This document shows, piece after piece, positions 26,142 through 35,020 of a DNA stretch of 57,131 nt. Origin of the DNA: Cryomorphaceae bacterium (GTDB taxonomy: Bacteria; Bacteroidota; Bacteroidia; Flavobacteriales_D; Crocinitomicaceae). The stretch lies in assembly GCA_027483605.1 (NCBI GenBank), contig JAIXUE010000021.1:1-57131 (forward strand), read 5' to 3'. The position numbers were made by a program, and so were the translations under genes. The notes under the pieces were generated by a model, which worked only from the letters and a program-made list of their open reading frames with translations, made no database searches and had not been told where the DNA came from. Position 1 is the first letter of the stretch. Every line of letters begins with the position of its first letter.

Positions 26142-26705
26142 ATGAAATACCTGATTGTCGGTTTAGGAAACCCTGGCACTGAATACCTAGAAACCCGTCA
26201 CAACATTGGTTTTAAGGTTGTAGACGAGCTTGCTGCTGATCTCGGCACTTCTTTTTCCTTAGATAAAGCTGCATTTAGAGCAGAGGCCAAATACAAAGGT
26301 CGCCAGCTGATTTTGATCAAGCCGATTACCTACATGAACTTATCGGGAAAAGCAGTCAATTATTGGCTGCAAACTGAAAAAATCCCATTGAGCAACCTCC
26401 TTGTTATTACCGATGACATCGCTTTGCCCTTTGGTACTTTGCGCATGAAAGCTAAAGGAAGCGATGGCGGACACAACGGACTCAAGGATATCCAAGCCTT
26501 GCTCAAAACCCAGGAATATGCCCGTTTGCGTTTTGGCGTAGGTTCAGATTTTGCAAAAGGTCGCCAAGCCGATTACGTTTTGGGCGAATGGAAATCTGAA
26601 GAAAGCATTGCCTTACCAGAAAGGATACAAACAGCTGCAACGGCTGCCAAAAGTTTTGTATTTGATGGGCTTTCAATGGCCATGACCAATTGGAATAACA
26701 AGTAA
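26142..26705 (+). CDS. pth: Peptidyl-tRNA hydrolase
   Basis: 187 residues, the normal bacterial length. Conserved catalytic and substrate-binding elements are all present: GLGNPGTEY, TRHNIGF (catalytic His, about residue 20), TYMNLSG (Asn), DDIALPFGTLRMKAKGS (catalytic Asp) and GGHNGLKDI (Asn). It releases the peptide from peptidyl-tRNAs that fall off the ribosome. The start is one base after the barrel gene stop, so it is probably transcribed from an upstream promoter. No terminator is visible before the following gene. Confidence 0.97.
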   Translation: MKYLIVGLGNPGTEYLETRHNIGFKVVDELAADLGTSFSLDKAAFRAEAKYKGRQLILIKPITYMNLSGKAVNYWLQTEKIPLSNLLVITDDIALPFGTLRMKAKGSDGGHNGLKDIQALLKTQEYARLRFGVGSDFAKGRQADYVLGEWKSEESIALPERIQTAATAAKSFVFDGLSMAMTNWNNK

Positions 26706-26723
26706 GCATTTTGTGTTAAGCAA

Positions 26724-26753
26724 TTGTTAACTGTAATTTTTTTGTTACCTTTC
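26724..26753 (+). promoter_or_regulatory. Promoter-like -33/-7 pair for the GEVED-kelch operon
   Basis: TTG (26724-26726) and TACCTTTC (26746-26753) are separated by 19 bases; the -7 element differs from TAnnTTTG only at the last base. It lies in the 64-base gap between pth and the GEVED protein gene, and would give a leader of about 10 bases. Confidence 0.5.
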
Positions 26754-26769
26754 GTCAAACTACTAGCCA

Positions 26770-27900
26770 ATGAAACACAGTTACTTACTGCTTTTTGCAC
26801 TGTTTCAAATCCCAATTTTTGCTCAATATTGTACAAATGTTGGCCCATCAAGCACTGTAGACTCTAACGTAGAAAGCGTGGTCTTGACTGGTGTGGTGGG
26901 TACTATAAATTATGTGGGCTGCCCTGCAGTTGTTGGTTTACATGATCTCTCACAAAGTGTCAATGTATCGCTTAACGCAGGTGCTACTTACACCATTTCC
27001 ATCAAATTTGGAACCTGTAGTGGTAACTATGCAGGCGTAGGTGAAGCCTGGATAGATTTCGATCAAAACGGAAGTTTTGACCCTTATGAAAGCCTCGGTA
27101 CTTGGGCAGGAACCCCGCCAGCAGCTGTTCAGAATTGGTCATTTACGGTTCCGCCAAGTGCCGTTAATGGTCAAACACGCTTGCGCGTGATGCAACGCGA
27201 AGCAGGCACCCTGCCACTCAATCCCTGCGCTACCTTCACATGGGGTTCAGTGACTGATTTTGGCATTACCCTCACAAATGGTTTGGATTGTACTGGTTAC
27301 CCTGGCGATGATCAAAATGATGCCATCGTAGTCAATACAATGCCCTATACGGATACACGTTCTACCGAAGTCTGCTATTCTAATAATAACTACGTCTATC
27401 CTTCGCCAGATATTTACTATTATTTTGAACCCAATCCCTTGCTCGCAGAGGTCAATGTTTCGCTTTGTGGCGCTGGTTTCGATACATTTTTAAGCGTAGT
27501 TGACATGGATGGTCATGTGGTTGCATACAACGACGATGCTCATGATTGTGCGCCACAGTCTGCTTTGTCTTTTGACGCCACGGCACTTGGTCCAGTTCAT
27601 ATCATTGTAGAAGGGTGGGGCGCATTGAACGGAACTTACACACTGCAAATCTCTGCGAGTAATGTAGGTCTTGAAACCAATGTAAACAAAGCATTTAACG
27701 CCTATCCGAATCCGAGCGCGGGCCAATTGCACCTGACTCCAAATTCTGGAGCATATCAATTTTTGGATGTGCAAGGCCAATTATTACAGACTTTAGATAC
27801 CGAAGTACAGTCCGTTTTTGAAATGGAAAACTTGGCGGCAGGAGTCTATCTTTTGAAAGAACTAGAGACAGGTCAAATCCAAAAATGGCAGAAATTATGA
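26770..27900 (+). CDS. Secreted GEVED/PPC-like protein with T9SS type A sorting domain
   Basis: 376 residues. The signal peptide ends at about residue 18 (PIFAQ). Residues about 60-175 form a GEVED domain (GVGEAWIDFDQNGSFDP, RLRVMQREAG, VTDFGITL), a beta-sandwich often found in Bacteroidota metalloproteases and adhesins. About 180-300 resembles a bacterial pre-peptidase C-terminal sandwich (YYYFEPNPLLAEVNVSLCG, DTFLSVVDMDG, YTLQISA). The end is a type A T9SS sorting domain (AYPNPSAGQLHL, AAGVYLLKE). No catalytic domain is present, so it is probably a binding protein. Its stop overlaps the first kelch gene by 4 bases. Confidence 0.85.
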   Translation: MKHSYLLLFALFQIPIFAQYCTNVGPSSTVDSNVESVVLTGVVGTINYVGCPAVVGLHDLSQSVNVSLNAGATYTISIKFGTCSGNYAGVGEAWIDFDQNGSFDPYESLGTWAGTPPAAVQNWSFTVPPSAVNGQTRLRVMQREAGTLPLNPCATFTWGSVTDFGITLTNGLDCTGYPGDDQNDAIVVNTMPYTDTRSTEVCYSNNNYVYPSPDIYYYFEPNPLLAEVNVSLCGAGFDTFLSVVDMDGHVVAYNDDAHDCAPQSALSFDATALGPVHIIVEGWGALNGTYTLQISASNVGLETNVNKAFNAYPNPSAGQLHLTPNSGAYQFLDVQGQLLQTLDTEVQSVFEMENLAAGVYLLKELETGQIQKWQKL

Positions 27901-29039
27901 AGCATGCAGTTCTACTTCTTTTTTTGGCACTTGCACCGCAAATATTTGCTCAATTTTGGATTCAAAAATCGAGCTTTGGAGCCGTTGGCCGGCACCGTGG
28001 CACCGGTTGTGCAACCTCACACAGAGGTTACATGGGTTTGGGTCACGTGAATGGAACCGGCCAAGATATCTCTTACAAAGATTGGTGGGAGTACGACCCC
28101 GCCTCAGATACCTGGACCCAACGTGCAGATTTTCCGGTGGGCACACATGGTGCCGTATCATTCATAGCAGATAACTGTCCAATTGTCGGGGGTGGCTCTG
28201 CGCTCAGTACACAATTTTACAAATTCGACCCTGCTCAGAATACCTGGACGCCAATTGCAAATTGTATTTTAGGCAATCCCGGCGATAGCCAAGGTTTTAC
28301 AATAAACAACAGAGGGTATGTATATCAGTCTAGTCAACTAGCGAAATACAATCCGAACACCAATTCTTGGTCATTGTGTGCAAATGCTCCCATGTCTTTT
28401 GGTCAATGGACCTGTTCTTTTGTCATTGAGGGCAGTGCGTTCATCAAAGGCGGCACGCAGCTCTGGGAGTACAAACCCCTGCACGACCAATGGTTGCAAC
28501 GCGCCAGTTTCCCTGGTGTTTCCACCGGCGGATCCTCAGCCTTTGCTATCCAACAACGCGGTTACGTAACTTCCGGCTATGTCGGTGGCTTGTCGGTAGT
28601 AACGGATCAAGTATGGTCTTTTCATCCGGCAACCAATACTTGGCGACAAGAACTGGATTTTCCAGGGTCAAAACGTCGTTTTCTAGTTGCCTTTGCCATT
28701 CACGACCGCGGTTATATAGGTACAGGAACCAACGGTATCAACTTTAATGATTTCTGGCAATTCAACCCCACAGACAATAGCATTGGTTTAGTGCAAAATG
28801 AGGTGGCGGTAAAAGTCTATCCGAACCCAGTAGTTGATGAACTGCGTATTCAATGCTTAGGCCTTTCGGCTGACAATTTTGAAGTCAGCATCTTTGATAT
28901 GAATGGAAAGTTACTCTTGAACGACCAGTTGTTGTTTTTCCAACAAAGTTTGGATGTGTCTGTTTTGAGGCCTGGAAGTTATATCTTGAAAATCAGTAAT
29001 GGCAAGCAAGTTATCCACGAAGAAATGCTGATCAAGTGA
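27897..29039 (+). CDS. Secreted kelch-propeller protein 1, T9SS type A
   Basis: 380 residues from the ATG at 27897, which overlaps the preceding stop (ATGA); an in-frame ATG at 27885 would only add four residues. The signal peptide is MKHAVLLLFLALAPQIFAQ. Six kelch-like blades are visible (for example YDPASDTWTQRADFP, YNPNTNSW, YKPLHDQWLQRASFPG, FHPATNTWRQELDFPG), consistent with one six-bladed propeller. A type A sorting domain follows (VYPNPVVDEL, FDMNGKLLL, GSYILKI). It is secreted to the surface, probably as a binding module; kelch propellers here lack catalytic signs. It is the first of three tandem paralogues. Confidence 0.87.
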   Translation: MKHAVLLLFLALAPQIFAQFWIQKSSFGAVGRHRGTGCATSHRGYMGLGHVNGTGQDISYKDWWEYDPASDTWTQRADFPVGTHGAVSFIADNCPIVGGGSALSTQFYKFDPAQNTWTPIANCILGNPGDSQGFTINNRGYVYQSSQLAKYNPNTNSWSLCANAPMSFGQWTCSFVIEGSAFIKGGTQLWEYKPLHDQWLQRASFPGVSTGGSSAFAIQQRGYVTSGYVGGLSVVTDQVWSFHPATNTWRQELDFPGSKRRFLVAFAIHDRGYIGTGTNGINFNDFWQFNPTDNSIGLVQNEVAVKVYPNPVVDELRIQCLGLSADNFEVSIFDMNGKLLLNDQLLFFQQSLDVSVLRPGSYILKISNGKQVIHEEMLIK

Positions 29040-30244
29040 TGAGGTTGTTCTATTTATGCTTGGTTTTTTTACCTTTTTGGGCAGTGGCTCAGTATAATTC
29101 CTGGACCAAACTCAATGATGTTGGGATGGGTAAACGCGAGCGCGCCACTGCTTTTTCGATAGGCAGTTTGGGTTATATCTGCGGAGGCTTGGATACCGCT
29201 GAGGTGATTCACAAAGATTTATGGGCTTATGACCCCCAAACCGATGCTTGGACGCAAATGGCAGATCTTCCTGGCTCTGGCCGCCGCGATGCCATTTCTT
29301 TTGTAATCAATAACTACGCTTATGTGGGGTCGGGAATGGACAGTATTTCAGGCCCAACTGGCAATACCCTCAAAGATTTTTGGCGTTACAACCCTACTGC
29401 CAATTCCTGGACGGCTATTGCTGATTTTCCAGGAGCAGGTGGAGCAGGTGTCTATTTTGCTACGGGTTTTGCCGTTGGCGGCAAAGGCTACCTCTGTGGT
29501 GGCAAAACAGGACCTAATTTGTATAGCAATCAGCTTTGGGAATACAAACCAAGCAACAACCAATGGATCCAACGGGCCAATTTCCCTGGAGGGGTGCGTT
29601 ACCAAATGCTTTCTTTCGTTGTCGGCAACAAATCATACGTTGGGATGGGCACTGATCAGAATATTTTTAAAAAGGATATGTATTGTTATGACCCCGGTGC
29701 CAATAACTGGCAAGTAATTGCCCCTTTTCCAGGTTATGAACGTGGCGCAGCAAGTACCTTTACATTAGAAGAACGCGGTTTTGTGTGCTTGGGTAATAAT
29801 GGCGGTTTGCTCTCCGATTTAATAGAATACAATCCCAAAACAAATACTTGGACGCTGAGGGCTGCTTTTGGCGGCAGCGAAAGAAAAAGCGCAGTTGCAT
29901 TTGTCATTGATCAAAAAGCTTATGTAGGCACGGGAAAAGGATATTCTGGTAAAAAAGATAGTTGGTATGTCTATGCACCAGCTCACTATGCTGCATTAGA
30001 TGCGCTCGATGCCGCCTTGAGCATCTATCCGAATCCATTTTGTAATGAATTGTCTATAAAAGGTCTTCAAACGAGCGATGTCAAACTGATAATCTACAAT
30101 GCGTTGGGAGTAAAAGTGCGTCATCTCGATTTAAATGAGGTGAATACAGCAATTGATTTGAGTGCCTTATCAACCGGTAGCTATATTCTTTGTTTTGTTT
30201 TGGCAGATGGCCAAACCCTCACAAAAAAAGTCACTAAGATATGA
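29039..30244 (+). CDS. Secreted kelch-propeller protein 2, T9SS type A
   Basis: 401 residues from the ATG at 29039 (TGATG overlap with the previous stop); a GTG one codon earlier is not needed. The signal peptide ends near FWAVAQ. Six kelch blades (YDPQTDAWTQMADLPG, YNPTANSWTAIADFPG, YKPSNNQWIQRANFPG, YDPGANNWQVIAPFPG, YNPKTNTWTLRAAFGG and a closing blade) share the AxxFVIxxxAYVGxG pattern with its neighbours. The type A sorting domain is at the end (IYPNPFCNEL, YNALGVKV, STGSYILCF). It is translationally coupled on both sides. The three kelch proteins are clearly related but divergent, so the duplication is old. Confidence 0.88.
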   Translation: MRLFYLCLVFLPFWAVAQYNSWTKLNDVGMGKRERATAFSIGSLGYICGGLDTAEVIHKDLWAYDPQTDAWTQMADLPGSGRRDAISFVINNYAYVGSGMDSISGPTGNTLKDFWRYNPTANSWTAIADFPGAGGAGVYFATGFAVGGKGYLCGGKTGPNLYSNQLWEYKPSNNQWIQRANFPGGVRYQMLSFVVGNKSYVGMGTDQNIFKKDMYCYDPGANNWQVIAPFPGYERGAASTFTLEERGFVCLGNNGGLLSDLIEYNPKTNTWTLRAAFGGSERKSAVAFVIDQKAYVGTGKGYSGKKDSWYVYAPAHYAALDALDAALSIYPNPFCNELSIKGLQTSDVKLIIYNALGVKVRHLDLNEVNTAIDLSALSTGSYILCFVLADGQTLTKKVTKI

Positions 30245-31461
30245 GCAAGTTCCTTTTTCTGCTTTTATTGACATTACTTTGGAAGCACAGCACTTATGCG
30301 CAAGATTTCTGGTTGCAAAAAGACACTGTTAACGGCCCGCCTAAAGCTGCTGCAAGTGCTTTTGTTATTGAGAATAGGGCCTATTTAGTGGCAGGAACCG
30401 ATGATTTTGAGTACAAAAGAAAAATGTACTCTTATCGTGCTGATCAAAACGACTGGGACGACGAAGTTTCATTAGGAGGCGACGGAGGCGATGGCTTGGC
30501 GCGCGTTGGCGCCAGCTCTTTTTCATTACAGCACGAGGGTCAAACCAAAGGTTATGTAACCTTGGGTCAGACACAAACTATTGCATTCATGAACGATTTG
30601 TGGGAGTATGACCGCAGTACAGAAGCCTGGACACAAAAAGCCAACTTTTCTGGCGCGCCACGCCGCGAAGCGGTGAGTTTTGTCATCGGCAACAAAGCAT
30701 ATGTCGGCACCGGCAATAGTGCAACAGGCCTTAAAAAAGATTTTTACACCTACGACCCAAGCAGCAACTCTTGGGAGCAGATCGCTGACTTTGCGGGTTC
30801 GGCAAGGCGGGCTGCGGTGGGGTTTTCTATGAATACCTATGGTTTTTTAGGCACTGGTGACGACGGCACCTTGCGAAATGATTTTTGGATGTATGATCCG
30901 CAAATTGATCAATGGATTCAAAAAGCACATTTCCCTGGAAATCCGCGTTCAGGTGCGTGTGGTTGGGCAGCTTTTCCAGTTTGCTACCTTGGCACTGGCC
31001 AAGATGCCAACTATACATACCACAACGACCTCTGGGAATACAATTACTTTTTGAACAACTGGACGCAGCGCGCGGATCTTCCCGGACCAGGCCGAAAAAA
31101 TGCAGTTGCATTCTATCTAGACGGTTGGGGCCATATAGGAACTGGTTATAACAACGGCACTTTTTATGATGACCTCTGGGCATATAGCGGCACCGCTGCA
31201 ATTGCTGAGCAGCAAGAACTGGAAGTTATGGTTTCACCAAATCCAACTGCAGATTTTGTTACTGTTTCCATGAATGCAGACGAGGCTAACGTAGCAATAT
31301 TGAATCATCTAGGCCAAAAAATGGCGGTAGTTTCTGAAAAATCAGGATCAAAATTGCTTATCGACGTTCGTCACTTTCCAAGTGGGGTATATTACCTCCA
31401 AATAAACAGCGCGGCCGCACAACAAAGCACTACTTTTGTGAAATGCAACGGTACTTTATAA
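30241..31461 (+). CDS. Secreted kelch-propeller protein 3, T9SS type A
   Basis: 406 residues. ATG overlaps the previous stop by 4 bases. The signal peptide ends near HSTYAQ. Six kelch blades are visible, for example AVSFVIGNKAYVGTG, YDPSSNSWEQIADFAG, YDPQIDQWIQKAHFPG and NWTQRADLPGPG. The second blade has a longer Gly/Asp-rich loop (GGDGGDG). The type A sorting domain (VSPNPTADFV, LNHLGQKM, SGVYYLQI) carries a short extra tail, CNGTL, in the stretch that overlaps the next gene by 19 bases. It is probably a surface-exposed propeller acting with its two paralogues. Confidence 0.87.
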   Translation: MSKFLFLLLLTLLWKHSTYAQDFWLQKDTVNGPPKAAASAFVIENRAYLVAGTDDFEYKRKMYSYRADQNDWDDEVSLGGDGGDGLARVGASSFSLQHEGQTKGYVTLGQTQTIAFMNDLWEYDRSTEAWTQKANFSGAPRREAVSFVIGNKAYVGTGNSATGLKKDFYTYDPSSNSWEQIADFAGSARRAAVGFSMNTYGFLGTGDDGTLRNDFWMYDPQIDQWIQKAHFPGNPRSGACGWAAFPVCYLGTGQDANYTYHNDLWEYNYFLNNWTQRADLPGPGRKNAVAFYLDGWGHIGTGYNNGTFYDDLWAYSGTAAIAEQQELEVMVSPNPTADFVTVSMNADEANVAILNHLGQKMAVVSEKSGSKLLIDVRHFPSGVYYLQINSAAAQQSTTFVKCNGTL

Positions 31462-31799
31462 TCTTTTTATTGGTGGTTGCTTGCCAGGCTGAGCCAAAGC
31501 AAAGCAATGTAAAAAAACATGAGCAAAAGCCGCTCTCAACTGCTTCTTCAAAAAGTCGAAAGCCCAGTACTTTTGAAATTACAACGCTCCAAAGTGCGAG
31601 TGGTTGGGGCTATCAGATCCGACAAAACGGCAAATTATTGCTCGATCAGCCTACTATTCCCGGAAGGCCAGGAAACGCGGGTTTTCAGACACAGGCCGAG
31701 GCGCAGCGCGTAGCAGAATTGGTTAAAACGAAGCTTCAGGCTAAAGTCTTTCCACCAACCGTTAGTGAAGACGATTTAAAGAATTTAAACATTCACTAA
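31443..31799 (+). CDS. DUF4907-family lipoprotein
   Basis: 118 residues. A lipoprotein signal (FIIFLLVVAC, Cys14) is followed by a low-complexity linker (about 15-45) and a compact domain matching DUF4907: GWGYQIRQNGKLLLDQPTIP, GNAGFQTQAEAQRVAELV and FPPTVSEDDLKNLNI. The family is small and uncharacterised. The gene overlaps the third kelch gene by 19 bases, so it is the last member of the GEVED-kelch run. I infer a membrane-anchored partner of the kelch proteins. The promoter for asnS sits at its 3' end. Confidence 0.83.
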   Translation: MQRYFIIFLLVVACQAEPKQSNVKKHEQKPLSTASSKSRKPSTFEITTLQSASGWGYQIRQNGKLLLDQPTIPGRPGNAGFQTQAEAQRVAELVKTKLQAKVFPPTVSEDDLKNLNIH

Positions 31800-31804
31800 C
31801 TTTG
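31797..31804 (+). promoter_or_regulatory. -7 promoter element (TAACTTTG) for asnS
   Basis: An exact TAnnTTTG match overlapping the DUF4907 stop codon and ending 4 bases before the asnS ATG (31809). It predicts a leaderless or near-leaderless asnS mRNA. Confidence 0.62.
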
Positions 31805-31808
31805 CAGC

Positions 31809-33254
31809 ATGAAAAGAATCCGCATCTCGCAAATTTTGGCTGGCCACGAGGCTTTGCTTGGTCAAGAAATAACGGTAAAGGGTTGGGTAAGAGCCTTTCG
31901 TTCGAATCGTTTTGTACAGCTCAACGACGGTTCTTGCATGGCCAATTTACAGGCTGTCATTGATTTTGAGCACTGGGATGAAGCGCTATTGAAGCGCATC
32001 ACTACAGCTGCCGCACTATCCTTGAGCGGAACACTCATTGCTTCTCAAGGAGCTGGGCAAGTGGTAGAGCTGCAAGTTTCAGCGATAGAAATTTTAGGCG
32101 ATGCGCATCCCGATGACGTTCAAAAAACAGTCATGCAACCTAAGCGCCACAGCTTAGATTTCTTGCGTGAACAAGCGCATTTGCGCTTTCGGACCAATAC
32201 CTTTGGCGCGGTTTTTAGAATTCGCCATGCCGTGGCTTATGCCATTCACCAATTTTTCAATGAGCGTGGTTTTTATTACCTCCATACGCCAATTATTACC
32301 GGTTCTGATGCAGAAGGAGCGGGCGAGATGTTCAGAGTGAGCACACTCGATGCCAAAAACCCACCACTCAACGACGACGGAAACATCGACTACAAACAAG
32401 ATTTCTTTGGAAAACCGGTCAACTTAACGGTATCAGGTCAGCTCGAAGCAGAGTTGGCTGCTACTGCACTTGGGCAAGTCTATACATTTGGCCCTACATT
32501 TAGGGCAGAAAATTCCAATACTTCGCGTCACCTCGCTGAGTTCTGGATGATCGAGCCAGAGGTGGCGTTCAATGACCTCCAAGACAACATGGACCTCACC
32601 GAAGACTTTCTGAAATATATTGCCGCTTATGTACTAGAAAATTGTGCGGCTGATGTACAATTTTTACATGAGCGCGATGCCCAAGAGCAAGCTCAAAAAC
32701 CGGCCAACGAGCGCCACGAAATGGGCCTCATTGATCGCCTTAAATTTGTAATAGAGAACCCATTCAAGCGCCTCACTTACACAGAAGCAATTGAAGTTTT
32801 ATTGAACTCAAATCATTACAAGAAAAAGAAATTCAAATACCCAGTAGAGTGGGGCATTGACCTCCAAAGTGAACACGAGCGCTATTTAGTAGAAAAAGAA
32901 TTCAATTGCCCGGTCATCTTAACGGATTACCCCGCCAAAATCAAGGCGTTTTACATGCGCTTGAATGAAGATGGCAAAACGGTGGCAGCCATGGACGTAC
33001 TTTTCCCAGGAATTGGCGAAATAGTAGGCGGTTCGCAGCGCGAAGAACGTTACGATGTTTTGGTACAGAAATGCGAAGAGTTTGGCATTCCTGCTGAAGA
33101 ACTCTGGTGGTATTTTGACACGCGCCGTTTTGGAACGGTTCCGCATGCAGGCTTTGGTCTGGGCTTTGAACGCATGGTGATGTTCGTAACAGGCATGTCT
33201 AACATCCGCGACGTCATTCCGTTCCCACGTACGCCATTGAACGCTGAATTTTAA
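31809..33254 (+). CDS. asnS: Asparaginyl-tRNA synthetase
   Basis: 481 residues, a typical length. An N-terminal OB-fold anticodon-binding domain (about 15-115, [20 protein letters not shown]) is followed by the class II core: motif 2 region [26 protein letters not shown], and motif 3 [15 protein letters not shown]. The core insertion and the FRAENSNT wording fit AsnRS and not AspRS. It charges tRNA-Asn. An exact -7 element ends 4 bases before the ATG, and a strong terminator follows the stop, so it is probably a single-gene unit, though readthrough from the kelch operon is possible. Confidence 0.96.
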   Translation: MKRIRISQILAGHEALLGQEITVKGWVRAFRSNRFVQLNDGSCMANLQAVIDFEHWDEALLKRITTAAALSLSGTLIASQGAGQVVELQVSAIEILGDAHPDDVQKTVMQPKRHSLDFLREQAHLRFRTNTFGAVFRIRHAVAYAIHQFFNERGFYYLHTPIITGSDAEGAGEMFRVSTLDAKNPPLNDDGNIDYKQDFFGKPVNLTVSGQLEAELAATALGQVYTFGPTFRAENSNTSRHLAEFWMIEPEVAFNDLQDNMDLTEDFLKYIAAYVLENCAADVQFLHERDAQEQAQKPANERHEMGLIDRLKFVIENPFKRLTYTEAIEVLLNSNHYKKKKFKYPVEWGIDLQSEHERYLVEKEFNCPVILTDYPAKIKAFYMRLNEDGKTVAAMDVLFPGIGEIVGGSQREERYDVLVQKCEEFGIPAEELWWYFDTRRFGTVPHAGFGLGFERMVMFVTGMSNIRDVIPFPRTPLNAEF

Positions 33255-33281
33255 ATTGAGTCACAACCTTTGAGGACATAA

Positions 33282-33315
33282 AAAAGCCGTCAGGAATCCC
33301 TGACGGCTTTTATTT
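33282..33315. terminator. Bidirectional intrinsic terminator between asnS and the lipocalin-like gene
   Basis: A 12-base-pair inverted repeat (33283-33294 with 33299-33310; arms contain GCCGTCAGG and CCTGACGGC) with an AATC loop, an A-run on the left and a T-run on the right. It lies between the convergent stops at 33254 and 33330 and can end both transcripts. Confidence 0.9.
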
Positions 33316-33329
33316 TGTATCTAGTAAAC

Positions 33330-33710
33330 TTATTTAGGGTCAAGTACCCATACGTCACTGTCTGAATCAATTAACTCTAGTTTATCTTTTTCATATGTGA
33401 GTACGGTTAATACTTCTGATGAACCGTCCATGACAAAAATAATTTTTTCACTACCTACTGTATACGTAAAAGGAGTTGTATAACTTCCTGAGTCCCACGT
33501 TTCAGTTAGTGTGCCATCGCCGGTTAATTTATCATCTTTGATAAACTTGAAGGTAACACTTTCATCGATAGGAAGGGGTACGCCACCAACTGAGACAACT
33601 TTCCACTCACCGTCGATTCTACGGTTAATTTTTGCATCCTTCGAGCAAGAAAAAGCAATTGTGGCGATGATCGCCAATAGCATGAATACACTTTTTTTCA
33701 TTTTTTTCAT
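33330..33710 (-). CDS. Lipocalin-like lipoprotein
   Basis: 126 residues from the ATG at 33710; a second Met at 33701 (MKKSVF) is equally possible, and the longer frame to 33791 runs through the promoter element and is rejected. The signal ends in a lipobox-like IAFSC. The mature part fits the small lipocalin-like family of Bacteroidota: GEWKVVSVGG, a charged strand VTFKFIKDDKL, FTYTVGSEKIIF, and a C-terminal WVLDPK. Such proteins are envelope lipoproteins of unknown ligand. An exact -7 element lies 14 bases upstream of the 33710 start. Confidence 0.83.
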   Translation of the reverse strand: MKKMKKSVFMLLAIIATIAFSCSKDAKINRRIDGEWKVVSVGGVPLPIDESVTFKFIKDDKLTGDGTLTETWDSGSYTTPFTYTVGSEKIIFVMDGSSEVLTVLTYEKDKLELIDSDSDVWVLDPK

Positions 33711-33724
33711 TTTTAATTTTGTAC

Positions 33725-33732
33725 CAAATATA
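33725..33732 (-). promoter_or_regulatory. -7 promoter element (TATATTTG) for the lipocalin-like gene
   Basis: An exact TAnnTTTG match on the minus strand, 14 bases before the ATG at 33710. It lies inside the longer open frame and therefore supports the short start. No TTG at the -33 distance was seen. Confidence 0.55.
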
Positions 33733-33787
33733 TGCACAAAATAGTTTATTTCTTCATGAAACCTAAAATCAACAAATGGTATAAAGC

Positions 33788-35020
33788 TCAAATTGAGTAG
33801 CTAAGTGCATGTTTGCCAGCAATGAACCCTGTGGTCCAGGCAGCCTGGAAATTGAATCCGCCTGTAATGCCATCGATATCCAATACTTCACCAGCAAAAG
33901 ACAAACGTGGAAACTTTTTACTTTTCATGGTCTGAAAGTCAATTTCACTTAAGGAGACGCCACCTGCTGTTACAAATTCTTCTTTGAAAGTAGTTTTTCC
34001 TTGCACCTCAAAGCGGTCATTGAGTAAGGTATTGATCAGTTTATTGAGCGCTTTTTTACCTATTTCTGCCCAGCGAAGATCTGAAGAAATCTCTGCGCGC
34101 TCGAGTAAATGATTCCAAAGTCTGTTGGTAAGTGGTGTCGGATTCCAATTGCTTAATTTCTTTGCGCCGTGGGCGCTTATGGTATGTAAAAGATCTTGGC
34201 GCAATGCTTCTTCCTTTTTTTGATCGAGCCAATTGACAAGGATGGCAAACTGGTAATTTTTGTCGGCCAACAAGCGCGCACCCCAGGCGGAGAGCAACAA
34301 AACAGCCGGGCCGCTCATGCCCCAGTGTGTCACGAGCAAAGGTCCTTGACCGCTCAGTTTTGTACCTTCAATCTTGACCGTTGCATTGGGCACTACCGTA
34401 CCCATGAGTTCGCAAATAGGGTTCTTGGGCATATTGAAAGTAAAAAGAGAGGGGCGCGGCTCTACAATTTCTAGTCCGATGGTTTCAAGCCAATGGAGAC
34501 TGCTTCTTTTAGGGTGTCCGCCAGCGCAAATAATGATATGGTCAAAAGTTTGCATTTCATCATTGTTGTGAATGGATACATTTTCACAGTTCACGTCTAT
34601 TTTGGAGATATGCTGCTGGGTGTGTAGCTTGACGCCGAGTTGTTTGCAGGTATTCAAAAAGCAATCAATGATGACTTGTGAGTCATTGGCCAAAGGAAAA
34701 ATACAGCCGTCTGGATAGATTTTGAGTGGAATGCCGCGGCTTTCAAACCATTGAACGGTATCGGTAGCTGAAAACTGATGAAAAGCCTTGCGCAGCTGCG
34801 TGCTGCCTCTTGGATACGCTTTAGAAAGCTCGTTGATGTCGGGGCTGTCGTGGGTTATATTACAACGGCCTCCACCTGAAATTTTTACTTTCGCTAAAAA
34901 CTTATTGCTTTTTTCTAGAATGCAAACGCTGGCATCTGGCCAATGCTGTTTGGCAGCAATTGCTGCAAAAAAACCAGCAGCACCTCCGCCAATGATGGCA
35001 ATTTTTTGCGCGCTGCTCAT
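33788..35020 (-). CDS. HI0933-family FAD-dependent oxidoreductase
   Basis: 410 residues, the family length. The N-terminal dinucleotide-binding motif is IIGGGAAGFFAAIAA; it is followed by KVKISGGGRCNITH, an internal ICAGGHPKRSS, and a C-terminal AGEVLDIDGITGGFNFQAAW that closes the FAD site. This is the HI0933/YhiN/BaiN-like group of flavoproteins. Members are annotated as aminoacetone oxidases or bile acid reductases, but most lack a known substrate. The start codon overlaps the stop of the Gre-like gene by one base (TAATG), so the two are co-expressed. Confidence 0.88.
   Translation of the reverse strand: MSSAQKIAIIGGGAAGFFAAIAAKQHWPDASVCILEKSNKFLAKVKISGGGRCNITHDSPDINELSKAYPRGSTQLRKAFHQFSATDTVQWFESRGIPLKIYPDGCIFPLANDSQVIIDCFLNTCKQLGVKLHTQQHISKIDVNCENVSIHNNDEMQTFDHIIICAGGHPKRSSLHWLETIGLEIVEPRPSLFTFNMPKNPICELMGTVVPNATVKIEGTKLSGQGPLLVTHWGMSGPAVLLLSAWGARLLADKNYQFAILVNWLDQKKEEALRQDLLHTISAHGAKKLSNWNPTPLTNRLWNHLLERAEISSDLRWAEIGKKALNKLINTLLNDRFEVQGKTTFKEEFVTAGGVSLSEIDFQTMKSKKFPRLSFAGEVLDIDGITGGFNFQAAWTTGFIAGKHALSYSI

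Noticed and set aside
26770-31461. Kelch cluster as sialidase or galactose-oxidase-like enzymes
   Set aside because: No Asp-box, catalytic Tyr/Cys or copper ligands of those propeller enzymes are visible; the blades are of plain kelch type.
33711-33791. Longer N-terminus of the lipocalin-like lipoprotein
   Set aside because: It would put 27 residues before a lipoprotein signal and include the -7 element at 33725-33732.
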